Part shown: positions 45,787 through 54,710 of the stretch, piece by piece
How positions within the stretch are numbered: the stretch's first letter is position 1
Layout: every line of letters starts with the position of its first letter
Origin: Mycobacterium sp. UM_CSW
GTDB taxonomy: Bacteria > Actinomycetota > Actinomycetes > Mycobacteriales > Mycobacteriaceae
Direction of reading: 5' to 3'
NCBI RefSeq assembly: GCF_000455205.1
Contig: NZ_AUWQ01000022.1
Coordinates: forward strand, 1-64,000
DNA length: 64,000 bases
Position numbers and translations under genes: made by a program
The notes under the pieces: generated by a model
Database searches by the model: none
Told to the model about the DNA's origin: nothing
What the model saw: the letters and a program-made list of their open reading frames with translations, nothing else

Positions 45787-47325
45787 TCATGGGGTCGAAT
45801 TGCCCTGAGCGTACGCACTGCGCAAGTCAGCCTTACGCAACTTACCGGTTGGTGTGCGTGGCAGCTGTTCTAGGAAATCGACGGAACGTGGACATTTGAA
45901 GCTTGCCAACCGCGCCCGAGTGAACGCGATCAGCTGGCCGGCCAACTCAGGCGTGGCAGTAACGCCCGGCTTCAGCTGGACAGCGGCTTTAACCTCCTCA
46001 CCGAACTCGTGGTGCGGTATGCCGAATACCGCAACGTCCTGCACGTCGGAATGCAGTATCAGCACGTCCTCCGCTTCCCGGGGATAGATATTGACCCCTC
46101 CGGAGATGATCGTGAACTCCTTGCGGTCGGTGAGATAGAGGTAGCCGTCGGCGTCCAGGTAACCGATGTCACCCATCGTCGACAACTCACCACCCGCACG
46201 ACGTGACCGCTCCGTCTTTTCGGGGTCACCCTTGTATACGAAGCCCGGATCGCCGCTGAAATAGACCGTGCCGGTCTGCCCGGGCCCAACGACGGCGTCC
46301 GCGTCTTCGTCGACGATGTAGACCGCGCCGGTCCGCGAACGTCCGACGGAACCGGGATGGGCAAGCCAATCCAAGGAATCGATCACAGTGAAGCCGCCGC
46401 CATCGGAACCGCCGTAGTACTCGACAAGTATGGGACCCCACCAATCGATCATCTGCCGCTTGATCTCCGGCGGGCACGGCGCTCCCGCATGCAGGGCAAC
46501 ACTGTGAGTGCTCAGATCCGCTGCCTGCTTGTCCTCTGGTGACAAGGCCAGCATCCGAACGAACATCGTTGGTACCCACTGACTGTGGGTAACGCCGTGC
46601 ATGTCGATCGCCTTCAGCGCATCGCGGGCGTCGAACTTCTCCATCATCACGACGGTGGCGCCGGCACGGTGCGCAGCGAGTGTGAAGGTCAGCGGCGCAG
46701 CATGGTATTGCGGAGCCGGCGACAGGTACGTTGACTGCTCATCGATACCGAACAGAGCAGCCAATCGGTGAGAAGCGGCGTCGAGATCGCCTGGTTTAGT
46801 ATCGGGAAGCGGGCGGAGCACACCCTTGGGACGTCCGGTCGTGCCCGAGGTGTAGAGCATGGCGGCACCGCTTGACTCCTCGGCTGGCTCTCCCTCGAAC
46901 GCAACGACACTCTCGTACGGCTCGAAACCGGTCGTGGTTCCGTCGGCCATCACACGGGTGGTCAGCGCCGGCAGGGTCCTCCAGTCTATGTCTTCAACCA
47001 GATCCGACTGCCTCGCCGAAGTGAAAAGCAACTTCGCCTCACAGTCGCCGATGACATAGGCAACTTCATCAGGCTTGAGGTGCCAGTTCACCGGCGTGAC
47101 GTACATCCCGGATCGCAATGCAGCCCAGAGCATTTCAAAATAGCGCACATCGTTGTGCATCAGAATCGCGACATGGTCACCGCGCCGTAGCCCCCGCGAC
47201 CATAAAAAGCCAGCCAAGCATCGTGAGCGCCGGTCGAGTTCACCGTAGGTGATCGTTTCACGCGTACCGGCCATGATGACGGCCGGGTGATCGGGCTTGG
47301 TAATCCCCCAATGCCCTGGATACAT
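45787..47325 (-). CDS. AMP-dependent acyl-CoA synthetase/ligase (FadD-like)
   Basis: A 512-residue adenylating enzyme: AAMLYTSGTTGRPKGVLRPL, VEYYGGSDGGGFTVIDSLDW, GELSTMGDIGYLDADGYLYL, ISGGVNIYPREAEDVLILHS and the catalytic lysine in LPRTPTGKLRKADLRSAYAQ are all present. The tail is normal length. The start is ATG 47325, preceded by GAGGTGAG; the upstream in-frame extension shows no homology. It probably activates the carboxylate handled by the adjacent thioesterase/CoA-transferase genes. Confidence 0.9.
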   Translation of the reverse strand: MYPGHWGITKPDHPAVIMAGTRETITYGELDRRSRCLAGFLWSRGLRRGDHVAILMHNDVRYFEMLWAALRSGMYVTPVNWHLKPDEVAYVIGDCEAKLLFTSARQSDLVEDIDWRTLPALTTRVMADGTTTGFEPYESVVAFEGEPAEESSGAAMLYTSGTTGRPKGVLRPLPDTKPGDLDAASHRLAALFGIDEQSTYLSPAPQYHAAPLTFTLAAHRAGATVVMMEKFDARDALKAIDMHGVTHSQWVPTMFVRMLALSPEDKQAADLSTHSVALHAGAPCPPEIKRQMIDWWGPILVEYYGGSDGGGFTVIDSLDWLAHPGSVGRSRTGAVYIVDEDADAVVGPGQTGTVYFSGDPGFVYKGDPEKTERSRRAGGELSTMGDIGYLDADGYLYLTDRKEFTIISGGVNIYPREAEDVLILHSDVQDVAVFGIPHHEFGEEVKAAVQLKPGVTATPELAGQLIAFTRARLASFKCPRSVDFLEQLPRTPTGKLRKADLRSAYAQGNSTP

Positions 47326-47878
47326 TCCACTCACCTCTTCTCGTAGCGGGCTACGCAGTCGCCGCCGGCGGACTGCGCACCGCAGGCCACTACCGCGATG
47401 TGGATCCGGCTCATACTCGCTGATTGTGCTGTGCAGCAGGACGCTCTCGGCCGTGAGAGCCGAACAGGGGGCCTGCGCCCGTACGGATTTCGATGCGGCC
47501 ACGCTGCAATCCCGCGGACTGCGGCGCGGACGCACGGCCACCTCGACTCTGAGGCCGGCCCAGTCGCCTGAGTGTGAGGTCTGCTCAAATCTGCTGTGTT
47601 CGGGTTCCGCCTGCCCGCCCAACCGCGCAACGTCGGTGCCGTTGAGGACATCTCGTCGACCTCCGCATTCCTGCGAGCACCCATAGCCCGTACCAGATGA
47701 CGTCACGCCACGAAGCCGGGGATCCGCGGAAAGGCTTGTGCTCTAGGCACTACGAGCGCGTCGCATCGGTCAGCGCTGCCAGCGCATCCGGCGATCAATC
47801 CCGATCGTGCGTGACAAACTCTATGGTCAGAGGTGACACTTGTCAATAACTGACAAATAACCACGCCGAATGCTGAAC
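47326..47878. other. Intergenic/promoter region between ligase and TetR
   Basis: About 550 bases with no gene I can support. Contains the ligase promoter region and, near its right end, a strong dyad repeat listed separately (47834-47856). Confidence 0.45.
47834..47856. promoter_or_regulatory. Putative TetR operator, TGACA-type dyads
   Basis: TGACACTTGTCAATAA (47834-47849) overlaps TTGTCA-ATAAC-TGACAA (47840-47856), giving two overlapping inverted repeats. The first 16 bases recur exactly, on the other strand, at 50105-50120 upstream of the amidohydrolase. It sits just after the 3' end of the TetR gene at 47879 and upstream of the ligase, so that regulator is the likely binder. Confidence 0.55.
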
Positions 47879-48544
47879 TCAGCGTCGGCCCGTTGGAGCT
47901 CGTCGGGTCGGCGCCGTGTTCGCGGCGCTGACGCGGCCGACCCGTCGGCCGTCTGCCGATTGCCTGCCCTTGTCGAAAGCGACACACACACGGTCGACGA
48001 TATCCTGCAGCGCGACGAGGTCGAACGGTTCCTCGGAGACATACCACCGGCGAAACGCTGCACTCGTAGTCGATACCAACACTGAGGCGAACACCGTGGC
48101 CTCGAGGGACGCCACTTCACCCCAGTCCTCGGCAATGGCTGCGGTCAGGCACTGCTGATAACCCTCGCCAATCCGCAAAAACTCGGCCAACAGGGGCGGC
48201 GTCTCGTAGATGGCACGCATTCGCTCGCGCGACTCGGGTGTCTCCATCAGCGGCAGCGTCTCATTGCGGAAATTTCGCCAGCACGTGACGGCGTCGGTTT
48301 CGCGGACACCCAACTGGGCGCGGAATGACTCGAGAAGCTCGTGCTCGCCAGCCAGGGCCAACGCTTCCTTGGTGTTGAAATACCGCAAGATCGTGCGCAC
48401 CGACATCACGCAGGCGTCGGCAATCTGCTCCAAGGTGACAGCGTCGTAACCGTACTTGCGAAACATCTTGTTCGCCACCTGAAGCACCTGACGCCGGGCG
48501 TCTAGCTTCTTTCGTTCACGCAAGCTCACTCGGGGTTCGGTCAC
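47879..48544 (-). CDS. TetR-family transcriptional regulator
   Basis: A 221-residue TetR protein: RRQVLQVANKMFRKYGYDAV and LEQIADACVMSVRTILRYFN form the HTH, with NTKEAL after it and a helical ligand domain containing TTSAAFRRWYVSE. GTG start (VTEPRVSLRE). Its neighbours with shared TGACA dyads (ligase, amidohydrolase at 48653) form a plausible regulon. A GACATATGTC palindrome lies at 48578, upstream of its start. Confidence 0.83.
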   Translation of the reverse strand: MTEPRVSLRERKKLDARRQVLQVANKMFRKYGYDAVTLEQIADACVMSVRTILRYFNTKEALALAGEHELLESFRAQLGVRETDAVTCWRNFRNETLPLMETPESRERMRAIYETPPLLAEFLRIGEGYQQCLTAAIAEDWGEVASLEATVFASVLVSTTSAAFRRWYVSEEPFDLVALQDIVDRVCVAFDKGRQSADGRRVGRVSAANTAPTRRAPTGRR

Positions 48545-48652
48545 CGCGTCAGCCTAACACCCAAATATGCCGATCCAGACATATGTCAGTCACCGGCAGA
48601 ATCGTGTCGGTGGTTTGCGCGCAGGGCCTCCGCTCGCGTTGCAGCGAATCGC

Positions 48653-49933
48653 TCAGTCCGCGCCTACACCCCTGGCGTTGAACTCCGCGATGTTCGAGCC
48701 GCCGTGGTCGTACTTGCTCAGTGCGCGGATGGACACATCGTGGCCTTGGGCCGCCCTACGCAGGGCGCCAATTGTGGCTTGTTCCTTGCTGATGTGGGTG
48801 AACGGATCCCAGTGGTACCAGCGCATCGCGTTCTCGTAGGTCATCTTGTTGATCTCGTCGTCGGGCACGTTGTGCTGCTTGAGCACCTCGTCGAGCTGCT
48901 CGGGAGCGCCCGGCCACATCGAGTCGCTGTGCGGGTAGTCGGCCTCCCAACAGATGTTGTCGATGCCGACGTCGTTGCGCAGCTTCACGCCCACGTGGTC
49001 GGAGATGAAGCACGTCAGGAAGTGCTCCCGGAACACCTCACTGGGCAGTTTTCCGCCGAAGTCCTGATGCGTCCACGTCGAGTGCATTTCGTAGGTGCGA
49101 TCGGCCCTCTCCAGGAAGTACGGGATCCACCCGGTGCCACCCTCGGACAGCGCGATCTTGAGGTCGGGATACTTCTTGATCGGCTTGGACCACAACAGGT
49201 CGGCTGCGGCTTGGACGATGTTCATCGGCTGCAAGGTGATCATCACATCCATCGGCGCATCCGGCGCGGTGATCGCCAACCGGCCCGACGACCCGATGTG
49301 CACGTTGAGCACCGTGTCGGTGTCTACCAACGCTTTCCACAACGGGTTCCAGTAGTCGTCGTGGAAGCTCTTGTAGCCCATGGCGGCAGGGTTCTCGGTG
49401 AACGTCAGCGAGTGCACGCCCCGCTTGGCGTTGCGCCGCACCTCTGCTGCACACGCCTCGGCATCCCAAATGACCGGCAGCGTCATCGGAATGAAGCGCG
49501 CCGGGTAGGCCCCGCACCACTCCTCGACATGCCAATCGTTGTAGGCCTGCACCAACGCCAGCGAAAACTCGGGATCCTCGGTGGCGAACAAGCGGCCCGC
49601 GAAGCCGGGGAAGGAGGGAAAGCACATCGAGCCCAGGATGCCGCCCGCGTTCATGTCCTTCACGCGTTCGTCGACGTCGTAGCAGCCGGGCCGGATCTCG
49701 TCGAGGCCCTGCGGCTCGAGGCCGTACTCCTCCTTGGGGCGACCGGCGACGGCGTTGAGCGCGACGTTGGGAATCACGGTGTCGCGGAACTGCCATGTAT
49801 CGCTGCCGTCGGGGTTGTGTACCAGCCGCGGCGCCTCGCCCTGGTATTTCTTGGGCAGGTGGTTCTTGAACATATCGGGCGGCTCAACAATGTGGTCGTC
49901 CACGCTGACAAGGATCATGTCGTCTTTGTTCAT
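48653..49933 (-). CDS. Amidohydrolase family 2 (ACMSD/LigJ-like) metal-dependent enzyme
   Basis: A 426-residue TIM-barrel amidohydrolase: SVDDHIVEPPDMFKNHLPKK at the start (metal-binding region in the DxH form), VLNVHIGSSGRLAITAPDAP, EGGTGWIPYFLERADRTYEM, and NICWEADYPHSDSMWPGAPE with the final Asp. Members include decarboxylases and ring-cleavage product hydrolases. The start is ATG 49933, preceded by GGAGGGAAC; the 27 codons above it do not look coding. One of three related genes in the window (also 53543 and 54711). Confidence 0.85.
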   Translation of the reverse strand: MNKDDMILVSVDDHIVEPPDMFKNHLPKKYQGEAPRLVHNPDGSDTWQFRDTVIPNVALNAVAGRPKEEYGLEPQGLDEIRPGCYDVDERVKDMNAGGILGSMCFPSFPGFAGRLFATEDPEFSLALVQAYNDWHVEEWCGAYPARFIPMTLPVIWDAEACAAEVRRNAKRGVHSLTFTENPAAMGYKSFHDDYWNPLWKALVDTDTVLNVHIGSSGRLAITAPDAPMDVMITLQPMNIVQAAADLLWSKPIKKYPDLKIALSEGGTGWIPYFLERADRTYEMHSTWTHQDFGGKLPSEVFREHFLTCFISDHVGVKLRNDVGIDNICWEADYPHSDSMWPGAPEQLDEVLKQHNVPDDEINKMTYENAMRWYHWDPFTHISKEQATIGALRRAAQGHDVSIRALSKYDHGGSNIAEFNARGVGAD

Positions 49934-50104
49934 ACCTGTTCCCTCCACCGAAGTCGTCGGCTCATCGCTGCCGGCCCAACCTGAGGCGTCCACGGATTGG
50001 GTGAGCCGCAACATCCACAGTAGCGACTCGCGTTCCGAGATGACACTGATGGACAGATATCACTCATTGCCACCCATCTCCTACCACTTCAACACATATG
50101 GCAT

Positions 50105-50120
50105 TTATTGACAAGTGTCA
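50105..50120. promoter_or_regulatory. Putative TetR operator, second copy of TGACACTTGTCAATAA
   Basis: TTATTGACAAGTGTCA, the exact reverse complement of the 16-base motif at 47834. It lies in the 378-base region between the amidohydrolase start (49934) and the SDR start (50312), so it can control either or both. The rest of that region shows no gene. Confidence 0.6.
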
Positions 50121-50311
50121 GCAAAGGGCACTAGCGTCGCATCGAGACTATAGGCACCTGCAGAGACGGATCCCGTTCCGGAGAATGAACTTTCGCGGCC
50201 TGGACCGTGCGGTGCACAATAGGCGCACGCGTCATGTGAAATCTTCCTGCCAGAACGGACGCTGCCCCCGCTGCTCGCGTTTGGGCACCAGACGAATAGA
50301 GAGCTCGAACG

Positions 50312-51091
50312 ATGAACGCACAGCGCAAAGTGGTGGTCGTCGGCGCCGGTTCGGGAATCGGCGCGGCGACTGCCGCTCTATTCCATGATGCGGGCGACCA
50401 CGTACTTGCGGTCGACCGCGACAACCGGAACGCCGTCGCGTCCGAGTACGTACAACTGGACTTGCGTGACTCATCCGCGATCGCCGATCTCCTGGCCGAA
50501 ATCGGGCCTGGTTGGGACGTGCTTGCCCACGTTGCCGGCGTGCCCGGAACGCTGCCCGCACACGACGTATTGACGATCAACTTTCTGGGATTCCGTTTGA
50601 TGGCAGAGGGCTTCCTCCCGCTGATGCGGCGCGGCGGATCCGTCATTGCGGTCGCCTCGACGGCGGGAGCGGCATGGGCTTACCGCGCTTCGGATCTAGA
50701 AGGCCTTCTTCAATGCACCACCGCTTCGGAGGTCGCCGATTGGCAGTCTGCCCAGGACGACACATATCCCCCCTACAACACCTCGAAGGAAGCGCTCATC
50801 CTCTTCGCGAAACGACTCGCGCCGCCGGCCTGGGCTCAACGCGGCATCCGAGTGAATACCGTGAGTCCAGGACCCGTCGAGACGCCAATCCTCCGCGACT
50901 TCGAACAGTCGATGGGCACAGAAATCTTGGAGCTGTCTCGAACTACGGTTGGTCGCCACGCGACGGTCGCCGACATTGCGCCCGTCATCGGATTCTTGGC
51001 GTCTCCGGCGTCAAATTGGATTGTCGGACAGGACATCCAAGTAGATGGTGGATTCGCGAATTCGATCATGTCTGCGGTACCAACATCGTAG
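50312..51091 (+). CDS. SDR-family oxidoreductase
   Basis: A 259-residue SDR: VVGAGSGIGAATAALF cofactor loop, DVLAHVAGVPG in place of NNAG, an ASTAGAAWAYRASDLEGLLQ segment with the catalytic Ser, PYNTSKEALILFAKRLAPPA with Tyr/Lys, and a VDGGF end. The insertion between Ser and Tyr is longer than usual and fits the 3-alpha-hydroxysteroid dehydrogenase-like branch. Divergent from the amidohydrolase, sharing the TGACA operator region. Confidence 0.82.
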   Translation: MNAQRKVVVVGAGSGIGAATAALFHDAGDHVLAVDRDNRNAVASEYVQLDLRDSSAIADLLAEIGPGWDVLAHVAGVPGTLPAHDVLTINFLGFRLMAEGFLPLMRRGGSVIAVASTAGAAWAYRASDLEGLLQCTTASEVADWQSAQDDTYPPYNTSKEALILFAKRLAPPAWAQRGIRVNTVSPGPVETPILRDFEQSMGTEILELSRTTVGRHATVADIAPVIGFLASPASNWIVGQDIQVDGGFANSIMSAVPTS

Positions 51092-51477
51092 ACGCCCCAC
51101 GTGAGGGAGGTCGACGCAACGAACGATTCGCAGCCCTCGCATCAAGTTTCCTGGGTCGGCAGCGGATTCTGCGAGTTACCTAGAACGTCGTTGATATCGC
51201 CGCCGATGGCTGGGGGGATGGAACGGCCGCTGAGGAGTTTCTCGAGAACCGGCGCGGAGAGATTTCAAGAGCCCGAAGTCCCGTTGCTCGGGAGCAGCAC
51301 ATAGTCCGACGCTCAAGGCACGTTTAGCTCTCTCATCACAAGAAAGCGTCCGCGCAGCGAACTAAGGGCCCACCATATTGGCGGCGTTGGTGCGCCAGAA
51401 GCCAGTGATCCTGACGCTGGGCGATATAGATCAACTTCTTTACGAGATTCGCATGGGTCTCGAAGCCACCACCAGGG
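51092..51477. other. Intergenic region, possible amidohydrolase tail remnant
   Basis: About 385 bases between two convergent genes. Most is featureless. On the minus strand near 51370-51410 a short frame reads GFWRTNAANMVGP before a stop, similar in pattern to the WRNAAHLYG tail of the amidohydrolases nearby. This may be decayed coding DNA, but the evidence is thin. Confidence 0.25.
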
Positions 51478-51789
51478 TTACCGAACGAATTCTGAAATTG
51501 CTTCGTTGTCATCGGTTTTTGGGTGGGGCTCGGGCGCTTCGTGCGCTTCGTGGTGCTGCGCCGAACCGCCGCGTGGCCGTCGTTCACCGACAGTCGCGAT
51601 GGCGTGCACAGGGCAGTCGAGCAGGGCGCGCATCACCCCGTGGCGGTCGTTCTGGGAAATAGTGCCGTCACCGATCAGCGTCGCGTAACCCCAGTCGTCC
51701 AACGAAAAGGTTTCCGGCGCATGCCTTGCGCAGATCCCGAACCCGTCGCACATGGTGCGGTCAAGCCGAATTCGCAAAGTTTCGCTCAC
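51478..51789 (-). CDS. Small ferredoxin, [3Fe-4S]/[4Fe-4S] type
   Basis: A 103-residue protein: RLDRTMCDGFGICARHAPET then ALLDCPVHAIATVGE. The Cys-x5-Cys ... Cys-Pro pattern fits actinobacterial [3Fe-4S] ferredoxins that feed P450s. GTG 51789 overlaps the NuoF-like stop (GTGA), confirming the start. It has a long Gly/Pro/His-rich tail after the Fe-S domain. Last gene of the electron-transfer operon. Confidence 0.85.
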   Translation of the reverse strand: MSETLRIRLDRTMCDGFGICARHAPETFSLDDWGYATLIGDGTISQNDRHGVMRALLDCPVHAIATVGERRPRGGSAQHHEAHEAPEPHPKTDDNEAISEFVR

Positions 51790-53084
51790 GAAGAACGCGC
51801 CTCCTCCACTTCGTAGGGCCGCTCTGCGGTGAAGACTCCAGCCCGGCACGTCGTGCACTGGTCAACGAGGTGATGCTCCACCGTTGTCGGAAACTGCTTC
51901 AGCAGACTCGACGCGATGTTGGCGGCGCCGTCGAGAGTGCCGCAGGCACCTCGGCCGCGTAGCACGACCGACCAGCGTTCCAACCGGGACACATCCTCGT
52001 GGTTCGCCACTCCGTCACGCAACGCCGACATGACGGCTGCCATCGCGGCGGTGCCGTTGAAGCACGAACCGCACTGACCGGCGTTCTCCCGGTCGAAGTA
52101 GGACAGCACAGCAGCAGCGACGGCTACGGGACAGTCATCAACGAGGATCGAGATCGCGCCGCATCCCAGACCGCTGCCGAGCCGGCGAATCGTTTCGTGG
52201 TCCAGTGTGGCATCCAAAATGTCGCGGTTGACCAGGCCTGCGAAGTAGCCCCCCATCAGTACTCCGCGCACGGTATCGGCGGTCACGCCGTGCAGCGCCA
52301 GTAGCGTGGAAAACTTAGCGCCGTGCGGGATCTCGTAGAGCGTGGCCGGCCGTCCGGCACCGGTGACCGTGGCCAGGAAGGTCCCGGATGACATGGTGGT
52401 GCCGACGTCACGAAATCGTTGCGCGCCGTTCTGGTGAAGGTAGGGCAGGTTGGCCAGCGTCTCGACGTTGCTGACGAGCGTCGGAAGACCCGAGACGCCT
52501 TCTTCGAACGGCCTGGGCGGCTTATCGGTGGGTTTGGCCGGTCCTCCGTTGATACGGCGCACCGCCGCAGTCTCCTCCCCGGCGACGTACCCCGGGTCCA
52601 CTGTCTGCACCGTGACGGCGGCCGAACCGTGGGCGTCCGCGTCGACTTCCGCCAGTGCGGTCGTTAGGGCGTTGGCCGACTGAGCATCCGACACGTACAC
52701 GTACGCGCGTCGCGCTCCGACCATCGCCGCTGCCAGTCGAAGTCCGTCCAGCACGAGGTGGGGCCGGTGGCGCAGCAGCCAGCGATCCTTGACCGACGCG
52801 GGCTCACCCTCTTCACCGTTCGCGACGACGACGGTGTCCAAACCACGGCGGCTTGCGTCGCGGACAGTCCTTAGCTTCGTAGCGGTCGGGAACGCTGCGC
52901 CACCACGACCGAGGAGACCCGACCGATGTACTTGCTCAAGCAGTGCGTCGGCGTTGGCGAGGGCCCGGTATCCGCCCGCGCTGGTGTAGTCGGCGTACTG
53001 CTCGCGTCCAGCGTCGCCCGGTCGGAGTAGTCGCGGCGCGCAGTCCGGCCATGCCGCGACGGCGAGATGGGTAGAGGTCGTCAT
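51786..53084 (-). CDS. Stand-alone NuoF-like NADH dehydrogenase flavoprotein
   Basis: A 432-residue homologue of the 51-kDa NADH:ubiquinone oxidoreductase subunit. LLGRGGAAFPTATKLRTVRD (58-77) and NGEEGEPAS (89-97) form the NADH/FMN site, GYVAGEETAAVRRINGGPAK and PTLVSNVETLANL follow. The C-terminal cluster region has Cys338-x2-Cys341 and Cys381, but the third Cys of the usual CxxCxxC is Gly344. Cys410 and Cys413 at the tail might compensate. Coupled by 4-base overlaps to the Rieske ferredoxin before it and the small ferredoxin after it. Likely oxidises NADH and reduces one of these ferredoxins (inference). Confidence 0.85.
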   Translation of the reverse strand: MTTSTHLAVAAWPDCAPRLLRPGDAGREQYADYTSAGGYRALANADALLEQVHRSGLLGRGGAAFPTATKLRTVRDASRRGLDTVVVANGEEGEPASVKDRWLLRHRPHLVLDGLRLAAAMVGARRAYVYVSDAQSANALTTALAEVDADAHGSAAVTVQTVDPGYVAGEETAAVRRINGGPAKPTDKPPRPFEEGVSGLPTLVSNVETLANLPYLHQNGAQRFRDVGTTMSSGTFLATVTGAGRPATLYEIPHGAKFSTLLALHGVTADTVRGVLMGGYFAGLVNRDILDATLDHETIRRLGSGLGCGAISILVDDCPVAVAAAVLSYFDRENAGQCGSCFNGTAAMAAVMSALRDGVANHEDVSRLERWSVVLRGRGACGTLDGAANIASSLLKQFPTTVEHHLVDQCTTCRAGVFTAERPYEVEEARSS

Positions 53085-53512
53085 GCCTGCACCCGGACCT
53101 CATTGCCGACAACCCGCACCGGATAGGTGCGGATGCTCCATTCGGGTTTGACCGCGGTGGTGCCGGTCGCCAATTCGAAACCCCATTGATGCCATGGGCA
53201 GTAGATGTATTCGAGGTCGCGAACCATCACCGCATCACCCGGCACGGCCTCGTCGACGATCGTGCGTCCGCGGGCACGCCCAGAGCACAGGGGTCCGCCT
53301 TCGTGTGGACAGTAGTTGGCGATGGCATAGAACGTCCCGTTGACGTTGTAGACGCCGACGCCGTGTCTGCCGATCGGCACCAGTTTGTGCTTCCCAGGGG
53401 CGATTTCGTCGACGGTGGCCACGACGTGCTCGCGCCCCTGCGCCAGCCTCGGCGTCGCCCGTTCCTCAGTCACCCTGACCGACTCTTCCGGCGGCGGCCC
53501 GACCGCAGACAT
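53081..53512 (-). CDS. Rieske [2Fe-2S] ferredoxin
   Basis: A 143-residue soluble Rieske protein: Cys68-x-His70 in NYCPHEGGPLCSG and Cys105-x2-His108 in YCPWHQWGFELATG are the cluster ligands. There is no catalytic domain, so it is an electron-transfer component of the kind that feeds Rieske oxygenases. ATG 53512 has GAGGGC upstream, and its stop overlaps the NuoF-like ATG. It follows the amidohydrolase at 53543 by 30 bases. Confidence 0.9.
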   Translation of the reverse strand: MSAVGPPPEESVRVTEERATPRLAQGREHVVATVDEIAPGKHKLVPIGRHGVGVYNVNGTFYAIANYCPHEGGPLCSGRARGRTIVDEAVPGDAVMVRDLEYIYCPWHQWGFELATGTTAVKPEWSIRTYPVRVVGNEVRVQA

Positions 53513-53542
53513 GTGATGCCCTCGGCACTTGTCTGGCTTGCA

Positions 53543-54685
53543 TCAGAACACCCGCACCTGACCCTCGAGGGCCGGCACGGTTTCGGGTAGATGGTAGGTC
53601 GCAATGCCGTTGCGGAACATGACTGCCTCCCGTGCGTGCTCGGGCAGATGCTTGACCAGCCAGCGCGGGTCGTCGAACGTCCAGTGCGGGTAATCGGAAG
53701 AGAACAGCAGGATCTTTTCGCACTCCATCCACTCGAGCGCGCGAGTCAGTTCCGACTTGTCCTCCGGATAGTCGAGCGGTTGAGTCGTGAACTTGATGTG
53801 ATCCTTCACGTACTCCGAGGGCTTGCGTTTGATGTCCATCCACGACTTTCGTGCCTCGTAAATGGCGTCCATCCGCCACATCAGCGGCAGGATCCAGTTG
53901 AACGCATGCTCGACGAGCACGATCCGTAGCGTCGGGAATCGGTCGAACAGGCCGTCGAAGATCATGCTCATCACCTGATTGGCGGCCAGTAGCGAGTAGG
54001 TGACCATGAAATCGTGGTTGTAGCTGGGGAAGCCGACGGGCGGCATCGGCAGTTCCTCGTGATGACTGCGCGACAGATGGCACGTCACCGTGATGTCGTG
54101 TTTGGTGGCGGCCTGCCATACCGGGTTGTACTTCGGGTCGCCCCACGCCGGCCTGGGCTCGGCTTTGATGAGGATCTGGCTCATGTAGGGATGCCCGGCC
54201 CAACGTTCGATTTCGCGGGCCGCGTCCTCGGGTGCCTCGATCGTTGCGCAGATGGATCCGCGCCAGCGCTCGTGCCAATTGTTGTGACTGTCCAGCCAGT
54301 GCTCGGCTTGCCATTCGTTGAGGGCACAGCTCATCGCGTGGGTCACTTCGGGGAAGCGCGACGGGTACGCACCAGGCTCGAGAATCGCTATGTCGGTGCC
54401 GGCCGCCATGATCAGCTGCTGGAACGCGAGGTCCGGATCACTGCCGGGGAACTCGCCATCAGCCGGGAAGGAGTCCACCCGCATCGCGTAGGCATGGGCG
54501 TAATCCGGTGCGTCGTAGTAGATCTGATCGCCGACCTTCTTCGACAGGAAGTACTTGCTGCGCCACGGTTCGGGGATGTACTGCGCCAGCACGCCGATCT
54601 TGGGAACAGGGTGCACATCGGAGTCGACGCACCGGACTCCGATGCGTTCCGCTGCGGGCTTGCGTTCTGTAGCTGAGATTGTCAT
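53543..54685 (-). CDS. Amidohydrolase family 2 protein
   Basis: A 380-residue TIM-barrel amidohydrolase: GVRCVDSDVHPVPKIGVLAQ supplies the DxH-type metal site, DITVTCHLSRSHHEELPMPP the middle His, IVLVEHAFNWILPLMWRMDA and ILLFSSDYPHWTFDDPRWLV the final Asp. The start is ATG 54685 with GAGGAG upstream. Same operon as the amidohydrolase at 54711, which it resembles but is not a recent copy of. Confidence 0.85.
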   Translation of the reverse strand: MTISATERKPAAERIGVRCVDSDVHPVPKIGVLAQYIPEPWRSKYFLSKKVGDQIYYDAPDYAHAYAMRVDSFPADGEFPGSDPDLAFQQLIMAAGTDIAILEPGAYPSRFPEVTHAMSCALNEWQAEHWLDSHNNWHERWRGSICATIEAPEDAAREIERWAGHPYMSQILIKAEPRPAWGDPKYNPVWQAATKHDITVTCHLSRSHHEELPMPPVGFPSYNHDFMVTYSLLAANQVMSMIFDGLFDRFPTLRIVLVEHAFNWILPLMWRMDAIYEARKSWMDIKRKPSEYVKDHIKFTTQPLDYPEDKSELTRALEWMECEKILLFSSDYPHWTFDDPRWLVKHLPEHAREAVMFRNGIATYHLPETVPALEGQVRVF

Positions 54686-54710
54686 TGTGGGCTCCTCGTC
54701 AAACGTCTCA

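Noticed and set aside
47326-47706. 127-codon in-frame extension of the acyl-CoA ligase
   Set aside because: Ligase homology starts at ATG 47325, which has GAGGTGAG upstream; the extension is Arg/Ser-rich without domain.
48704-49984. Long plus-strand frame opposite the amidohydrolase
   Set aside because: No recognisable domain, complete overlap with a conserved gene.
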